From: an uncultured Bacteroidota bacterium
GTDB lineage: Bacteria > Bacteroidota > Bacteroidia > Flavobacteriales > Flavobacteriaceae
DNA length: 54,350 nucleotides
NCBI GenBank assembly: GCA_902526165.1
Contig: CABZKA010000011.1
Span: 1 to 54,350, forward strand
Direction: 5' to 3'
Shown here: positions 12,055-21,298 of the stretch, in pieces
How the letters are laid out: each line of letters opens with the position of its first letter
Position numbering within the stretch: position 1 is the first letter of the stretch
The notes under the pieces: generated by a model
The model's database searches: none
What the model was told of the DNA's origin: nothing
What the model saw: the letters and a program-made list of their open reading frames with translations, nothing else
Translations under genes and position numbers: made by a program

Positions 12055-13203
12055 ATGAAAAATATAATTACTGTAATTTTTTGTATGATTATCCTCAATC
12101 TTAATGGACAACAGTGGGTTGATGATTCATGCAACAAAAAAGCTTCAAAAATTGTAAATAAAGCAATTGATCACTTATCTAATATTGAATATACAATGGC
12201 TTATGCAATGGCTAATGCGGCTCTGTTAATTGATGATGATTGTCAATGTGCTCATCTTGTAAAGGCTGGTGCAACTTCACCCAATGCAGATTGGGGTTCT
12301 AGAGAAGCAAAACTTATAGCTATAGATGAATCTAAGTTGGGAAATGTCGAAAAAGTGTGGTTTTCAATGTTAAAAGCTACGCTAAGCTCAGACTCAGAAA
12401 CATATCAAAAATCTCTAGCAGATGGGCTTAAATCAAATCCAAACAGCCCTTTGCTGAATTGGCTTTCAAGAGATGGTTCTAGCTTTGAAGATAATAAAAA
12501 GTTTGCGGAGATGTTCCCTAAATTGGCTTCAGGTTCTTACAATATGATGGCATATCAGTATGCGAGGGGAAACTATGGTGGTGAATCTGACATTAATATG
12601 GCTTATGAAATGATTGATAAGAGTATGGCATTACATGACGGCCCAAATATTTTAGACAGTAAAGCTGAAATAGCTGCTGAAAATGGAGATTATGAGACAG
12701 CACTGAGCTCACAATTGAAGGCTCACGATTATTCATGGGTTGGTTCCCAGTATTGGGAAAATGCAGTTACTTATTATTTGAAATTAAATCAGGAAAATGT
12801 TGAAAATTACCTCAAGCAAGCACAAGTTAATTTACAAAATGCAATTCTTGAAAAGAATGAAGAAGAGTATAAAAAGCATGTTTCTGATGAACTTCCAATG
12901 GTAGCTGGAGATTCTAACTTGGGAAATTTTTACAACTACACAGTAGAGAACCTAAACCAAGAAGCATTAATTGATTGGAATAGTTTTGATCTTAGGGATA
13001 TTGATGTACACTTTTCACCAAACATGCGAATGGCTTTCTTAACATTCTATGCAGATGGGTCTTACTCCTTTAAAGCAACTGGTGAAACTGTCGAATACAA
13101 CACTCGTGCTTCATCTGTTTGGTTGAGAACTGGTGATGGTTGGAAATCAATTCATACTAATTGGGCGCCAACTGCTGATGGAACTGGAATTCCACAACAA
13201 TAG
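12055..13203 (+). CDS. Secreted TPR-like protein with C-terminal SnoaL/DUF4440-like domain
   Basis: ATG 12055 is preferred to the upstream ATG at 12031 because it opens a clean signal peptide (residues 1-19, ending LNGQ). The middle (about 25-260) is helical with TPR-like features, such as AYAMANAALLIDDDCQCAHL and AEIAAENGDYETALSSQLKAH. The last 120 residues resemble an NTF2-like fold: a helix ending in KKHV, then strands such as MAFLTFYADGSYSFKATG and SSVWLRTGDGWKSIHTNW. I cannot name a function. A 178 bp gap separates it from the PUL genes upstream, so its membership in the PUL is uncertain. Confidence 0.7.
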   Translation: MKNIITVIFCMIILNLNGQQWVDDSCNKKASKIVNKAIDHLSNIEYTMAYAMANAALLIDDDCQCAHLVKAGATSPNADWGSREAKLIAIDESKLGNVEKVWFSMLKATLSSDSETYQKSLADGLKSNPNSPLLNWLSRDGSSFEDNKKFAEMFPKLASGSYNMMAYQYARGNYGGESDINMAYEMIDKSMALHDGPNILDSKAEIAAENGDYETALSSQLKAHDYSWVGSQYWENAVTYYLKLNQENVENYLKQAQVNLQNAILEKNEEEYKKHVSDELPMVAGDSNLGNFYNYTVENLNQEALIDWNSFDLRDIDVHFSPNMRMAFLTFYADGSYSFKATGETVEYNTRASSVWLRTGDGWKSIHTNWAPTADGTGIPQQ

Positions 13204-13218
13204 AGAATGATTCTTACT

Positions 13219-13250
13219 AAAAAACTCAGCCTAAGTGCTGAGTTTTTTTT
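13219..13250. terminator. Bidirectional terminator between convergent genes
   Basis: CTCAGC (13225-13230) pairs with GCTGAG (13237-13242) over the loop ctaagt, extended by A and T runs on either side, so it can work in both directions. The hairpin overlaps the last codons and stop of the minus-strand gene that ends at 13231. Confidence 0.75.
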
Positions 13251-14088
13251 TACTTTTTATTTTTATCAAAAAATATAGCCCAGGGATAGAAGATATAAGT
13301 GCTGATAATGTAAAAATTAATCCAACACTGGTAGCAATATCTGAACTAACACTTGTGTTTGTAGCTAATGTAAAAAAAACATATTCTCTAATTCCAATAC
13401 CACCAAAGGAGAAAATTGATAAAACGGATGAAATCAAGAAAATATAAATGAAAGTAAAGTAATTCTCTGTAATACCAAGAGATATTAAAATTAAGATAAT
13501 TGACCCAAATTGAAGAATTTGTATAAGATGTGAAATAAAAAAAGCTTTGTTGTAAACGATTTCATTATCAAAAATTTTTTGTACTAAAACCTTACCAGCA
13601 ATAAATAAAAAAGTATATAAAGGACCTAAAAAAGCTCCGAATTTTAATGTAAATTCAAGATCTAAAATAATACCACTAAAAACTAAAATTAAACACAAAA
13701 TTACACCAAAACCAATTAACCTATCTAAGATTAATAACTTATATATCTTCTTTAAACCCCATTTAAATTTTTTATTCATCAAGACTCCCTTGTATGCATC
13801 ACCACCAACACCACCTGGAATAAAAAAATTATAAAAAATCCCAATCATATATAGTTTGATATTTTCTTTTGAGGATATTATAAGATTATTATCTTTTAAA
13901 ATAAACGATAATCTTTCTGATGAAATTATCTGTGATAAAAAATATAATATCGATGCAAATAGAATAAATGATAAATCAGCACTTTTAAGTATTTCTAAAA
14001 TTTTATATATACTAATTTTAGTCAGAGTATAGTAAATGAAGAACACAGTTATAGTGACTTGAAATATTGTTAGCAACTTATTTTTCAT
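13231..14088 (-). CDS. Lysylphosphatidylglycerol synthase TM-region/flippase-like membrane protein
   Basis: This 285-residue integral membrane protein has about seven to eight hydrophobic segments and the family's hallmark FFIPGGVGGDAYKG at residues 88-101. It matches the membrane half of MprF/AglD (UPF0104-like), without the cytosolic aminoacyl-transferase domain, so the ability to make lysyl-PG is not supported. A lipid flippase-like role is the usual guess. It starts 7 bp after the AraC-type regulator gene, probably in one operon. Its C-terminal codons lie inside the shared terminator hairpin. Confidence 0.85.
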   Translation of the reverse strand: MKNKLLTIFQVTITVFFIYYTLTKISIYKILEILKSADLSFILFASILYFLSQIISSERLSFILKDNNLIISSKENIKLYMIGIFYNFFIPGGVGGDAYKGVLMNKKFKWGLKKIYKLLILDRLIGFGVILCLILVFSGIILDLEFTLKFGAFLGPLYTFLFIAGKVLVQKIFDNEIVYNKAFFISHLIQILQFGSIILILISLGITENYFTFIYIFLISSVLSIFSFGGIGIREYVFFTLATNTSVSSDIATSVGLIFTLSALISSIPGLYFLIKIKSKKKLST

Positions 14089-14095
14089 TGAAAAA

Positions 14096-14971
14096 TCAAT
14101 TGGAGTTTAAATATTTTTTTGGGGTTGTTCCAAATTTCTTTTTGAATGCGTTTATGAAATGACTGGCTGTACTATAACCTAGATGTAATGCAACTTCATT
14201 AACATTATAGTTTTTTGAAGAAAGCATATTTGAGGCAACATTCATTTTATATTCAAATAAAAAACCAAATACAGTATTTCCATAGACTTGTTTAAACCCT
14301 TCTTTAAGATTTTTTAATGAAATATCTACATTTTTTGCTAACTGTTTTAATGTTGGTGGCTCAGACATTTTTGAAATTATAATTTCTTTGGCTTGTTTTA
14401 TTTTTTTTACATTTTTATCATCAGCCAAAAATGGACACTGATCTATATTCATTTCTTTGGAAACATTGAAATAGAGGCTTAGTAATTCAAATATTTTCCC
14501 TTTGTGATAAAGTTTTCTTACATTTTTACTGATATTTTCTGACATCATTTGTGTTAATATGGTAGTAATTTTAGGGCTTAATGAATTTTCTTTATAGTAT
14601 TTTTTATTGATATGCTCATCGCTCAAAAATGGGATAGTCTCTGCGTCCTCTGAGAACAATCCGTGAAGTTTTTCAATTTTTACATGAACACTAACCAATT
14701 TGGTACCTATATCTAAGATTGCATTGACAGGTAGATTCATTATTGGGTTGTAAAGTAGTATGGAATTACCTTTTCCAACAGGAAAGATGTATGCACCATT
14801 ATTATATTGAAAACTAACATGTCCATCAATACAAAAGTGAAATTGTATGTAGTTATTTTCGGTTTCATAAAATACTTTTTGCTTTGATTTATCCCAATTG
14901 TGAAAGCTGTAATAGATCATTTCAGGATCAATCACCAGTTTATTTTCGGAACTTATTTTGATATTTTTCAA
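14096..14971 (-). CDS. AraC-family transcriptional regulator
   Basis: The N-terminal two thirds form a cupin-like sensing domain (YIQFHFCIDGHVSFQY). The C-terminal ~95 residues are a double helix-turn-helix of the AraC type: the first in TLKQLAKNVDISLKNLKEGF, the second ending in LGYSTASHFINAFKKKFG then TPKKYL. Its sequence, including QCPFL and KAKEIIISKM, resembles from memory a regulator widely conserved in Flavobacteria and often found near haem-synthesis genes. I therefore regard it as core rather than as the PUL regulator, despite its position. The ligand is unknown. Confidence 0.9.
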   Translation of the reverse strand: MKNIKISSENKLVIDPEMIYYSFHNWDKSKQKVFYETENNYIQFHFCIDGHVSFQYNNGAYIFPVGKGNSILLYNPIMNLPVNAILDIGTKLVSVHVKIEKLHGLFSEDAETIPFLSDEHINKKYYKENSLSPKITTILTQMMSENISKNVRKLYHKGKIFELLSLYFNVSKEMNIDQCPFLADDKNVKKIKQAKEIIISKMSEPPTLKQLAKNVDISLKNLKEGFKQVYGNTVFGFLFEYKMNVASNMLSSKNYNVNEVALHLGYSTASHFINAFKKKFGTTPKKYLNSN

Positions 14972-15049
14972 TTTTTTATTGACTTAGAAAAGAAGTTTTA
15001 ATCAGATCACTAAAGTATATCATTTGAATCAAATAGTGTGCCTCTTTTG

Positions 15050-16282
15050 CTATTTTCTGTCGAGAGCCTCTAGTCTTTTGAGTAGTGGTGGGTGAGAATA
15101 ATGAACAAACACATAAAGTGGGTGTGGATATAAATTTGTGAGTGAGTCAGATGATAGTTTTTTTAAAGCATTTTTTAAACTTTCCGAATTAAAGCTCTCT
15201 TTTGCAAAATTATCAGCCTCATATTCATTTTTTCTACTTAAAATATTCATACCAATTCCAATAATGATACTTATTGGACTAAACAAAAAACTGAAAGCAA
15301 TTAAACCCAAATGAAATGAACTTTCACTTGCTCCAAGCGCAAAAGATAGGCTAGGTTCGTTGAGACATAGTTGAAGAACATAGCAGATTATTCCAACTTG
15401 TAATACAGATAAGAGTAAGCCTCGTTTTATATGATTTTTTTTATAATGACCAACTTCGTGAGCTAGGACAGCTACAAGCTCATCTTCCTCGTATTTATCA
15501 ATAAGTGTATCAAAAAGGGCTATTGTTTTTTTTGGGCCTAAACCAGAGAAGAATGCATTTGCTTTAGAGGATCTCTTCGAACCATCAATCACAAAAATTT
15601 TATCAAGAGAATATCCAATTTTTTTAGAGTATTCTTCAATTTTATTCTTTAAGGATCCCTCTTCAAGGGGACTTAGTTTGTTAAAAATTGGCACAATTAG
15701 AGTTGTGTAAAACATATTAGTGAGAGTCAGGAAAACAGATAAAAACAGCCATAACCATAACCAAAAATTAGCACCAAATAAAATGTAAATTTGAATACTT
15801 ACAAAAAGTATAAAACCGCCAATTATCAATGACACTAAAAGGCCCTTTATTTTATCTATTAAAAAGGTAATTTTTGTAGTTTTATTAAAACCATATTTTT
15901 CTTCTATTGTAAAAACCGAATAATAACTAATTGGTAGACTGATCGTTGTGTTTATAATTAAAAAGAAAAGAAAAAAGGCAGCTGATTGCAGAAAAAGACT
16001 ATCAAAATAATAAATCGAAAAATCGCTAATTTTTCCATATAAACCGGAAACAATAAACATAATAGTGATGGATGTAGATAAAAGTGATGATAATAAAGAA
16101 ACTTTATCTCGGTCAATTTTATAGTTCTTTGCTCTTTTGTAATCACTTTCTTTATAAAAATCTTTTAGTTCATCTGGAATTGAATCATTCCAGTTTTTGG
16201 AATTTAAATATTCAAGTATACTAGAGAAAACAAAACCGAATAAAATAAAAAAAATAAAAATGTATATTATGTATCCAGACAT
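15050..16282 (-). CDS. M48-family (Ste24-like) membrane metalloprotease
   Basis: The 410-residue protein has several N-terminal membrane segments (about 3-21, 63-82, 97-120, 148-190), then the zinc site HEVGH (His275, Glu276, His279) and the downstream third-ligand region EYEADNFAKE near residue 346. This is the CAAX prenyl protease 1/Ste24 layout, including the block SSKANAFFSGLGPKKTIALFDTL. In bacteria such enzymes act in membrane protein quality control, and prenyl processing is not expected. It is divergent from the LEA14-like gene, with 59 bp between starts. Confidence 0.93.
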   Translation of the reverse strand: MSGYIIYIFIFFILFGFVFSSILEYLNSKNWNDSIPDELKDFYKESDYKRAKNYKIDRDKVSLLSSLLSTSITIMFIVSGLYGKISDFSIYYFDSLFLQSAAFFLFFLIINTTISLPISYYSVFTIEEKYGFNKTTKITFLIDKIKGLLVSLIIGGFILFVSIQIYILFGANFWLWLWLFLSVFLTLTNMFYTTLIVPIFNKLSPLEEGSLKNKIEEYSKKIGYSLDKIFVIDGSKRSSKANAFFSGLGPKKTIALFDTLIDKYEEDELVAVLAHEVGHYKKNHIKRGLLLSVLQVGIICYVLQLCLNEPSLSFALGASESSFHLGLIAFSFLFSPISIIIGIGMNILSRKNEYEADNFAKESFNSESLKNALKKLSSDSLTNLYPHPLYVFVHYSHPPLLKRLEALDRK

Positions 16283-16341
16283 ACTGTAAATTTAATTATA
16301 ATTGAGAAATATTTAATTCTCTAATCAGTATTAAAAGAGTT

Positions 16342-16794
16342 GTGAAAAATATATTGTTCTTAATTTTTCTTGTTTTAATGAGTTGTGGGACCTCAATAAA
16401 ACAAATAGAGGTGAAGGAAATATCAGATGTTCAATTTATGGGAATTGAGGATAATCAAATAATTTTAAAATCTGAGTTAAATTTATACAATCCCAACAAT
16501 AAAAATTTAAGGGCAAGTCAGGTTTATTCTAAAATTTATTTTGACACAAAATTTTTTGGTGAATTTGAAAATTTAGATAAAATTCTTCTAAAGAAGAACA
16601 ATGCCACAAAAATAAGTTGTTTGATTAAAATAAATACTGATGCACTCAGTTTATCAATGATATATATGAGTCAATTTGATTTGAGTTTTGATGGTTTTGT
16701 CAAGATTAATTTTCCCAATAAAAAATTCAAATTTAATTTGGGATATGAATTAGATTCAAAATTGTTAACAGAAAAGTTTTTAAATAATTTATAA
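16342..16794 (+). CDS. LEA14-like (LEA type 2) lipoprotein
   Basis: A GTG start opens a lipoprotein signal with lipobox LMSCG (about Cys15). The remaining 135 residues are a single beta-sandwich of the LEA14/WHy type, recognised by the hydrophobic strands and the LNLYNPNNKNLRAS block with its NPN core. In other organisms LEA14-like domains are linked to desiccation or stress, and in Bacteroidota they are common small envelope proteins of unknown role. No in-frame ATG lies near, which supports the GTG. Confidence 0.75.
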   Translation: MKNILFLIFLVLMSCGTSIKQIEVKEISDVQFMGIEDNQIILKSELNLYNPNNKNLRASQVYSKIYFDTKFFGEFENLDKILLKKNNATKISCLIKINTDALSLSMIYMSQFDLSFDGFVKINFPNKKFKFNLGYELDSKLLTEKFLNNL

Positions 16795-16836
16795 AAGTTT
16801 GAAAGTTCTATAGAAAACAATGTAATTTTAACTTAA

Positions 16837-18234
16837 ATGTCTGTAAAAATTTTACTCTATTTAATTACTATAAATATTATAGCTTTTTTTAGCGCTAAAA
16901 CCAATAATCAAACATCCCCAGATCGTCCAAATTTTATCATTTACCTTTCAGATGATCAAGATTTTTTAGATTACAATATTTTTGGTAATGAAAATGTGCA
17001 ATCAGCCCATGTAAACAAATTGGCATCTGAAGGAATAAGGTTTACAAATTTCCACACTGCTTCTGCAATTTGCACACCGAGTAGATCGCAATTGTATACG
17101 GGTTTGTATCCCCTCAAAAATGGTAGTTATACAAACCATACCCATGTAAAAAAAGATACAAAAACAATTGTTCAACATTTATCTGCTATAGGTTATGAAG
17201 TTGTTTTAGCTGGTAAAAGTCACGTTGGACCCTATAACACATTTGGTTGGAACTATTACATTCAAAACAAGCAAAACAAGCAATTAGATCTTGAATCAAT
17301 TGATAACTATTTAAAAAATGTTGAAAAACCATTTTGTCTTGTCTTAGCAAGTGATTTTCCTCACGGGCCATACCCTAATGAAACTGATTATACATTAAAA
17401 GATATCAAAATCCATCCCTATAATAACAGGGTAACACCAGAAAAGCCTGGGTACTATCAAAACATAAAATATGATGATATTCAACTGGGGGAAATCCTAA
17501 ATATTATTGATGGTAATGATTTGAAAAACAATACCGTGTTTATTTATGCTTCTGATCATGGAATATCTGGAAAGTTTACACTATATCAAAAGGGAATTAA
17601 AATTCCTATTGTAGTTAGATGGCCAGGAAAAATTAAAAAAAATATGGAGTCAAACAGACTACTAGCCATGGTTGATATACTACCAACAATCGTAGATATT
17701 GCCGGAGGAGATCTCGATGAGTTTGACGGAAAAAGTTTTAGTGATCTATTACTTGGAAATGACAAAAAAGTGAATGATTTTGTTTATGGTGTTTCTACAA
17801 GACAAAACGTTAGAAATGGATTTATTTTTCCATCGAGAATGATTAGTAATGGAAAGTATAAAATGATTAAAAATTTCAATTCCATTGAAGTTTATGAAGA
17901 AAACTTGAACAAGGGAAGAGTCTTAAATAAATTCATTGAAATTGGAGCCAAAAAAATGCCAAATGTTCCCTATGTGGAGTTGTATGATTTAGAATTAGAT
18001 CCTTATGAGAAAAACAATATTTCACAAAATCCTGGCTCAAAATATATTATCAATGAATTGAGTAAAAGTCTAGAAGACTGGATGGTCTCTCAAAATGATA
18101 TTGTGTCATTGGGAAATATCCCTTTAATAAAGCCTACTCAACATCCACTTGATGAACCTTCGAAGTGGATGAATGTCCAAAAAAATTTAATTGGTAAAAT
18201 AAAAGACTCTGATTACATAAAAACCCATTATTAA
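16837..18234 (+). CDS. S1-family sulfatase, periplasmic
   Basis: The formylglycine motif is CTPSR with Cys79, in SAICTPSRSQLYTG. YLSDDQDFLDYNIFG gives the metal site and ASDHGISGKFTLYQKG the second half of the active centre. A signal peptide (about 1-20, ending FFSA) lacks a lipobox Cys, unlike the other three sulfatases in the window, so this one should be soluble. The overall look, with AGKSHVGP, is like heparan N-sulfatase (SGSH)-type enzymes, but the substrate is not determined. Its stop lies 1 nt before the GH10 gene, so the two are a two-gene operon. Confidence 0.92.
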   Translation: MSVKILLYLITINIIAFFSAKTNNQTSPDRPNFIIYLSDDQDFLDYNIFGNENVQSAHVNKLASEGIRFTNFHTASAICTPSRSQLYTGLYPLKNGSYTNHTHVKKDTKTIVQHLSAIGYEVVLAGKSHVGPYNTFGWNYYIQNKQNKQLDLESIDNYLKNVEKPFCLVLASDFPHGPYPNETDYTLKDIKIHPYNNRVTPEKPGYYQNIKYDDIQLGEILNIIDGNDLKNNTVFIYASDHGISGKFTLYQKGIKIPIVVRWPGKIKKNMESNRLLAMVDILPTIVDIAGGDLDEFDGKSFSDLLLGNDKKVNDFVYGVSTRQNVRNGFIFPSRMISNGKYKMIKNFNSIEVYEENLNKGRVLNKFIEIGAKKMPNVPYVELYDLELDPYEKNNISQNPGSKYIINELSKSLEDWMVSQNDIVSLGNIPLIKPTQHPLDEPSKWMNVQKNLIGKIKDSDYIKTHY

Positions 18235-18235
18235 A

Positions 18236-19588
18236 ATGAAATATTTATTCTATTTAATATTCCCTCTATTAATTTTTTCACAAGATCCAAGTTTTCATGA
18301 GCCATGGAAGTTAGAAGGGGCTGATGAGAGGATTGAAAAATACAGAAAAACCAATACAATTTTAAACTTTAATTACCCCACTGAGATCAAAAAAAAGAAT
18401 GGTAAATTAAAAATTAAATTAATCAATCATGATTTTAAATTTGGGGTTGGGTTTACTCAACTGAGAAAGATGCGAGGTAATATGTTCGATTTATACCTTG
18501 AAAGATTTAATGAGGTTTTTAATTATGCCACTGTAGGTATGTATTGGGTTCTCACAGATGAAAGAAGTGGTAGAAAACAAATAGATAAATATTATGATGA
18601 TATAATTAAATGGTCAATAAAAAATAATGTCCGATTAAAAGGTCATCCATTAATGTGGCATGAGGGCATGCCTGATTGGGTCAGATATTCAAAAGATTTA
18701 GATGAACTTGAAGTTGCAATGAAAACACACATGGAGAGATTAATTGAAACTTATCCAGAAATTAATGACTGGGATGTATACAATGAACCAGTTGGCCCAT
18801 TTAAACCTCACATTCCATACAGTGCTATTCAAGATTGGATCAATTACAAAGGTGGAATATATCCAGCAATGGTAGAAATCTATCAGTTTGTCAACAGCGT
18901 TAATTCAGACAAGAATTATTCAAACAATCACTATCACGCAAAGGATCCAGAATATTTTAAAATAAATGAATATTACGTTCAGAAAAATTTAAATTTCAGT
19001 TCAATTGGGATGCAAGCTCACATGCAGTCAAATGATAATGTCATGACTGAAAGTCAAGTTTGGAATCAGATTGAGGATTATGCAGTTTTGGGAAAAAATA
19101 TTCAGTTTACAGAAATCACTGTGACCAGTTCGAAAAGATTTAATAATTGGAAAGATCACCAAGAGTTTTTAGCGAGGAGAGATGAATCCCTCCGAAATGG
19201 GAAAGAAATGGACTTACCAAGCTTACCTGAATATGAAGATTTCCAAGCATCTTATTTAAAAGATTTTTATACACTTGTTTTCAGTCATCCGAGTGTTAGT
19301 TCCATTACTTTTTGGAACCTAACCGACAAAAATGCTTGGAGAGGACATGCCGGGGGATTGCTTTATAAAGACTTATCTCCAAAAAAATCATTTTTGACTT
19401 TAAAACAGTTAATAAAAGAAACTTGGACAACTGAAATAAGTGAAAAAATAAACATTAGCGATACCTTTCAATTTAGGGGATTCCTTGGGGATTATGAGGG
19501 AGAGATCCTATTAGATAAAAAACTCTATAAATTTAGTTTCTCTGTTGATAAAAATACAGATGGGCCAATTGATTTGGTTTTAAAGTAA
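18236..19588 (+). CDS. Glycoside hydrolase family 10 (endo-beta-1,4-xylanase-like)
   Basis: GH10 enzymes cut beta-1,4-xylan chains internally. Seen here: WHEGMPDW (substrate subsite), WDVYNEP with acid/base Glu184, SIGMQAHMQ, nucleophile Glu293 in QFTEITVTS, and the C-terminal Trp motif FWNLTDKNAWRG. An N-terminal signal peptide (about 1-15, LLIFSQ) sends it to the periplasm or outside. The nucleophile block FTEITV departs from the common ITELD, which may mean a non-xylan or decorated substrate. A sulfatase directly upstream suggests a sulfated target. It overlaps the convergent DUF1295 gene by 9 bp at the 3' ends. Confidence 0.88.
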   Translation: MKYLFYLIFPLLIFSQDPSFHEPWKLEGADERIEKYRKTNTILNFNYPTEIKKKNGKLKIKLINHDFKFGVGFTQLRKMRGNMFDLYLERFNEVFNYATVGMYWVLTDERSGRKQIDKYYDDIIKWSIKNNVRLKGHPLMWHEGMPDWVRYSKDLDELEVAMKTHMERLIETYPEINDWDVYNEPVGPFKPHIPYSAIQDWINYKGGIYPAMVEIYQFVNSVNSDKNYSNNHYHAKDPEYFKINEYYVQKNLNFSSIGMQAHMQSNDNVMTESQVWNQIEDYAVLGKNIQFTEITVTSSKRFNNWKDHQEFLARRDESLRNGKEMDLPSLPEYEDFQASYLKDFYTLVFSHPSVSSITFWNLTDKNAWRGHAGGLLYKDLSPKKSFLTLKQLIKETWTTEISEKINISDTFQFRGFLGDYEGEILLDKKLYKFSFSVDKNTDGPIDLVLK

Positions 19589-20419
19589 TTTTGGAGTTTT
19601 TTTAATGTAATCCTGGTATTCTTTTAAATGTCCCCATTTTTCTTTACCGTTTTTCTCCAAAATACTTATCCCACTTATGTAAACAAGTAACCAATAGGTA
19701 AAAATTGGCGAGATAAGAGTGATGTATTGCAATCCCTCCAAATTTGAAAATGACATAACAGAAATGCCTAGCCAAAGAATAATTTCTCCCACATAGTTTG
19801 GATGCCTTGATTTTGACCAGAGCCCTGATGAAATGAATTTATTCTTGTTTTCACTAATTGATCTAAATTTTGTCTTCTGATAATCTGCTATGATCTCTAT
19901 CGAAAATCCAAGAATAAATAGAGTAAGTCCGATAAAAAATGCAATATTTAGCTCAATAATATTTTCCGAAGCGACAGCTGTCATTGCACATGCTGAGCAT
20001 ATTGTTACCCACATTCCAGATGTTGTCCATGCAACCAAAAATTTTGACCATGACTTTTTATATTCTCTAAATCTTTTGTCCTCTCCGGCTTTTTTTATTC
20101 TTAGAGACAAAAATGTGCCTAATCTAGCAGACCATATTATTATTGCCAGAGAAATAACAACTTCTCCTAATCCTGACTCAAAACTTTGTGTTTTTGAGTA
20201 TAGTATGTAAGAAATGACAGAAATGTAAGAGAGACTGCCTGTAAGATCATAAAATTTTTCGGTTTTAAAAATATTTGCAGGAATGTACAATATCCAGTGG
20301 ATAATAAAAACTAAAATGATACCATTAATTACAATTTTATTTTGGGTTGCAAATCCTAAACAAATACATAATAAAAAAACAATTACAATATTTGATAAAT
20401 TCTTGATGTGATGTTTCAT
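19580..20419 (-). CDS. DUF1295 (steroid 5-alpha-reductase-like) membrane protein
   Basis: This polytopic protein of about 279 residues has the family C-terminal signature SRHPNYVGEIILWLG preceded by several membrane helices. DUF1295 proteins resemble steroid reductases and isoprenylcysteine methyltransferases, but their substrate in bacteria is unknown. ATG 20419 is chosen over the TTG at 20446: it lies 2 bp after the stop of the esterase gene and begins the first hydrophobic helix cleanly. The close spacing suggests an operon with the esterase. Confidence 0.82.
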   Translation of the reverse strand: MKHHIKNLSNIVIVFLLCICLGFATQNKIVINGIILVFIIHWILYIPANIFKTEKFYDLTGSLSYISVISYILYSKTQSFESGLGEVVISLAIIIWSARLGTFLSLRIKKAGEDKRFREYKKSWSKFLVAWTTSGMWVTICSACAMTAVASENIIELNIAFFIGLTLFILGFSIEIIADYQKTKFRSISENKNKFISSGLWSKSRHPNYVGEIILWLGISVMSFSNLEGLQYITLISPIFTYWLLVYISGISILEKNGKEKWGHLKEYQDYIKKTPKLL

Positions 20420-20421
20420 AG

Positions 20422-21282
20422 CTAAAATCTTTGAAAGAAGTTCCAAATCTCATTGATTAAAAAAGGAGAATTTAAAACATTGTGTTCCCCATTTTCAATC
20501 CTTAAATACCTGACCTCTTTTCCATCATCACAGTTTTTAAATTCATAGATAGTGTCTTCTCCAATCATTCTAATTTGAGGTTCAAAACAATTAAATTTAT
20601 TTGCCCATAATTTTGCACTTTGCAGAGCATCTAAGAAAATATGTGTTCCTGGTCCTGGTCCACCGTTGATTGGAATTATTGGATCTAAAGCTCCATTAAC
20701 TTGGAAAACGGATAGGGGCTGAGTTGTTGGCTTTAATGGCATACTTTCCATTAATTGACTTACGATGGGTGCAATCGCTTTAAAATGATTTGTTTCTACA
20801 CCCAACTTGTTGGCCATTCCAGAGCCATTTGAATTTCCGATGACATAAACCTTATCCATATCTAGATTCTGATAGTTTTTCAATTCTTGAATAATCAAAT
20901 TTATAAATTGAACATCATCAGCTCGCGAGGCCTCTGAGCCTAAATTCCATGATCTTTGAATCCCTTGAGGATAAATACCTACAAATTCCCCATCGTCAGT
21001 AAACCCTTTAAGTCTATTTAAAAAACCTGTATTTGTTCCACCATTTCCATGTAATCCAAAAACAACAGGGTATAATTTATTAGTGTCAATATTTAACTCG
21101 GTTTGGATAATAACAGGTCTTTGCTCCAATACACCACTCACGTTTTGTTGAATAAATATAGTCTCTGTTTTTAGCTCTTTGGTTGAGTTAAAATCAGTGG
21201 CATAATCATTATCTTCACATGAGATGAAAAATAATATCAAAATTATTTTTGAAATGTTAAAAATGTATCTTTCAATGATCAT
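20422..21282 (-). CDS. Serine esterase lipoprotein, PHB-depolymerase/CE1-like alpha/beta hydrolase
   Basis: ATG 21282 starts a lipoprotein signal with lipobox FFISC (Cys22) followed by EDND. The oxyanion-hole region is GLHGNGG, the nucleophile elbow GNSNGSG with Ser151, the acid probably the Asp in VNGALDPIIPI, and the His in ENGEHNVLN. This is the LpqC/feruloyl-esterase-like arrangement of PHB depolymerases, often used for carbohydrate esters. Near a GH10 enzyme, removal of acyl or feruloyl-type groups is plausible but not shown. It is divergent from the lipoprotein gene at 21299 with only 16 bp between start codons. Confidence 0.8.
   Translation of the reverse strand: MIIERYIFNISKIILILFFISCEDNDYATDFNSTKELKTETIFIQQNVSGVLEQRPVIIQTELNIDTNKLYPVVFGLHGNGGTNTGFLNRLKGFTDDGEFVGIYPQGIQRSWNLGSEASRADDVQFINLIIQELKNYQNLDMDKVYVIGNSNGSGMANKLGVETNHFKAIAPIVSQLMESMPLKPTTQPLSVFQVNGALDPIIPINGGPGPGTHIFLDALQSAKLWANKFNCFEPQIRMIGEDTIYEFKNCDDGKEVRYLRIENGEHNVLNSPFLINEIWNFFQRF
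21244..21251 (+). promoter_or_regulatory. Possible -7 element for the lipoprotein gene at 21299
   Basis: TATTTTTG matches the Bacteroidota -7 consensus TAnnTTTG exactly and lies about 48 bases before the ATG, inside the divergent esterase coding region. No good -33 TTG is seen at the expected spacing, so the call is weak. Confidence 0.3.
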
Positions 21283-21298
21283 AAATATTTTTAAAATT

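Noticed and set aside
14096-14971. AraC-type regulator as the PUL's own regulator
   Set aside because: Its sequence resembles a regulator conserved across Flavobacteria outside PULs, and it lies in a block of core genes on the opposite strand.
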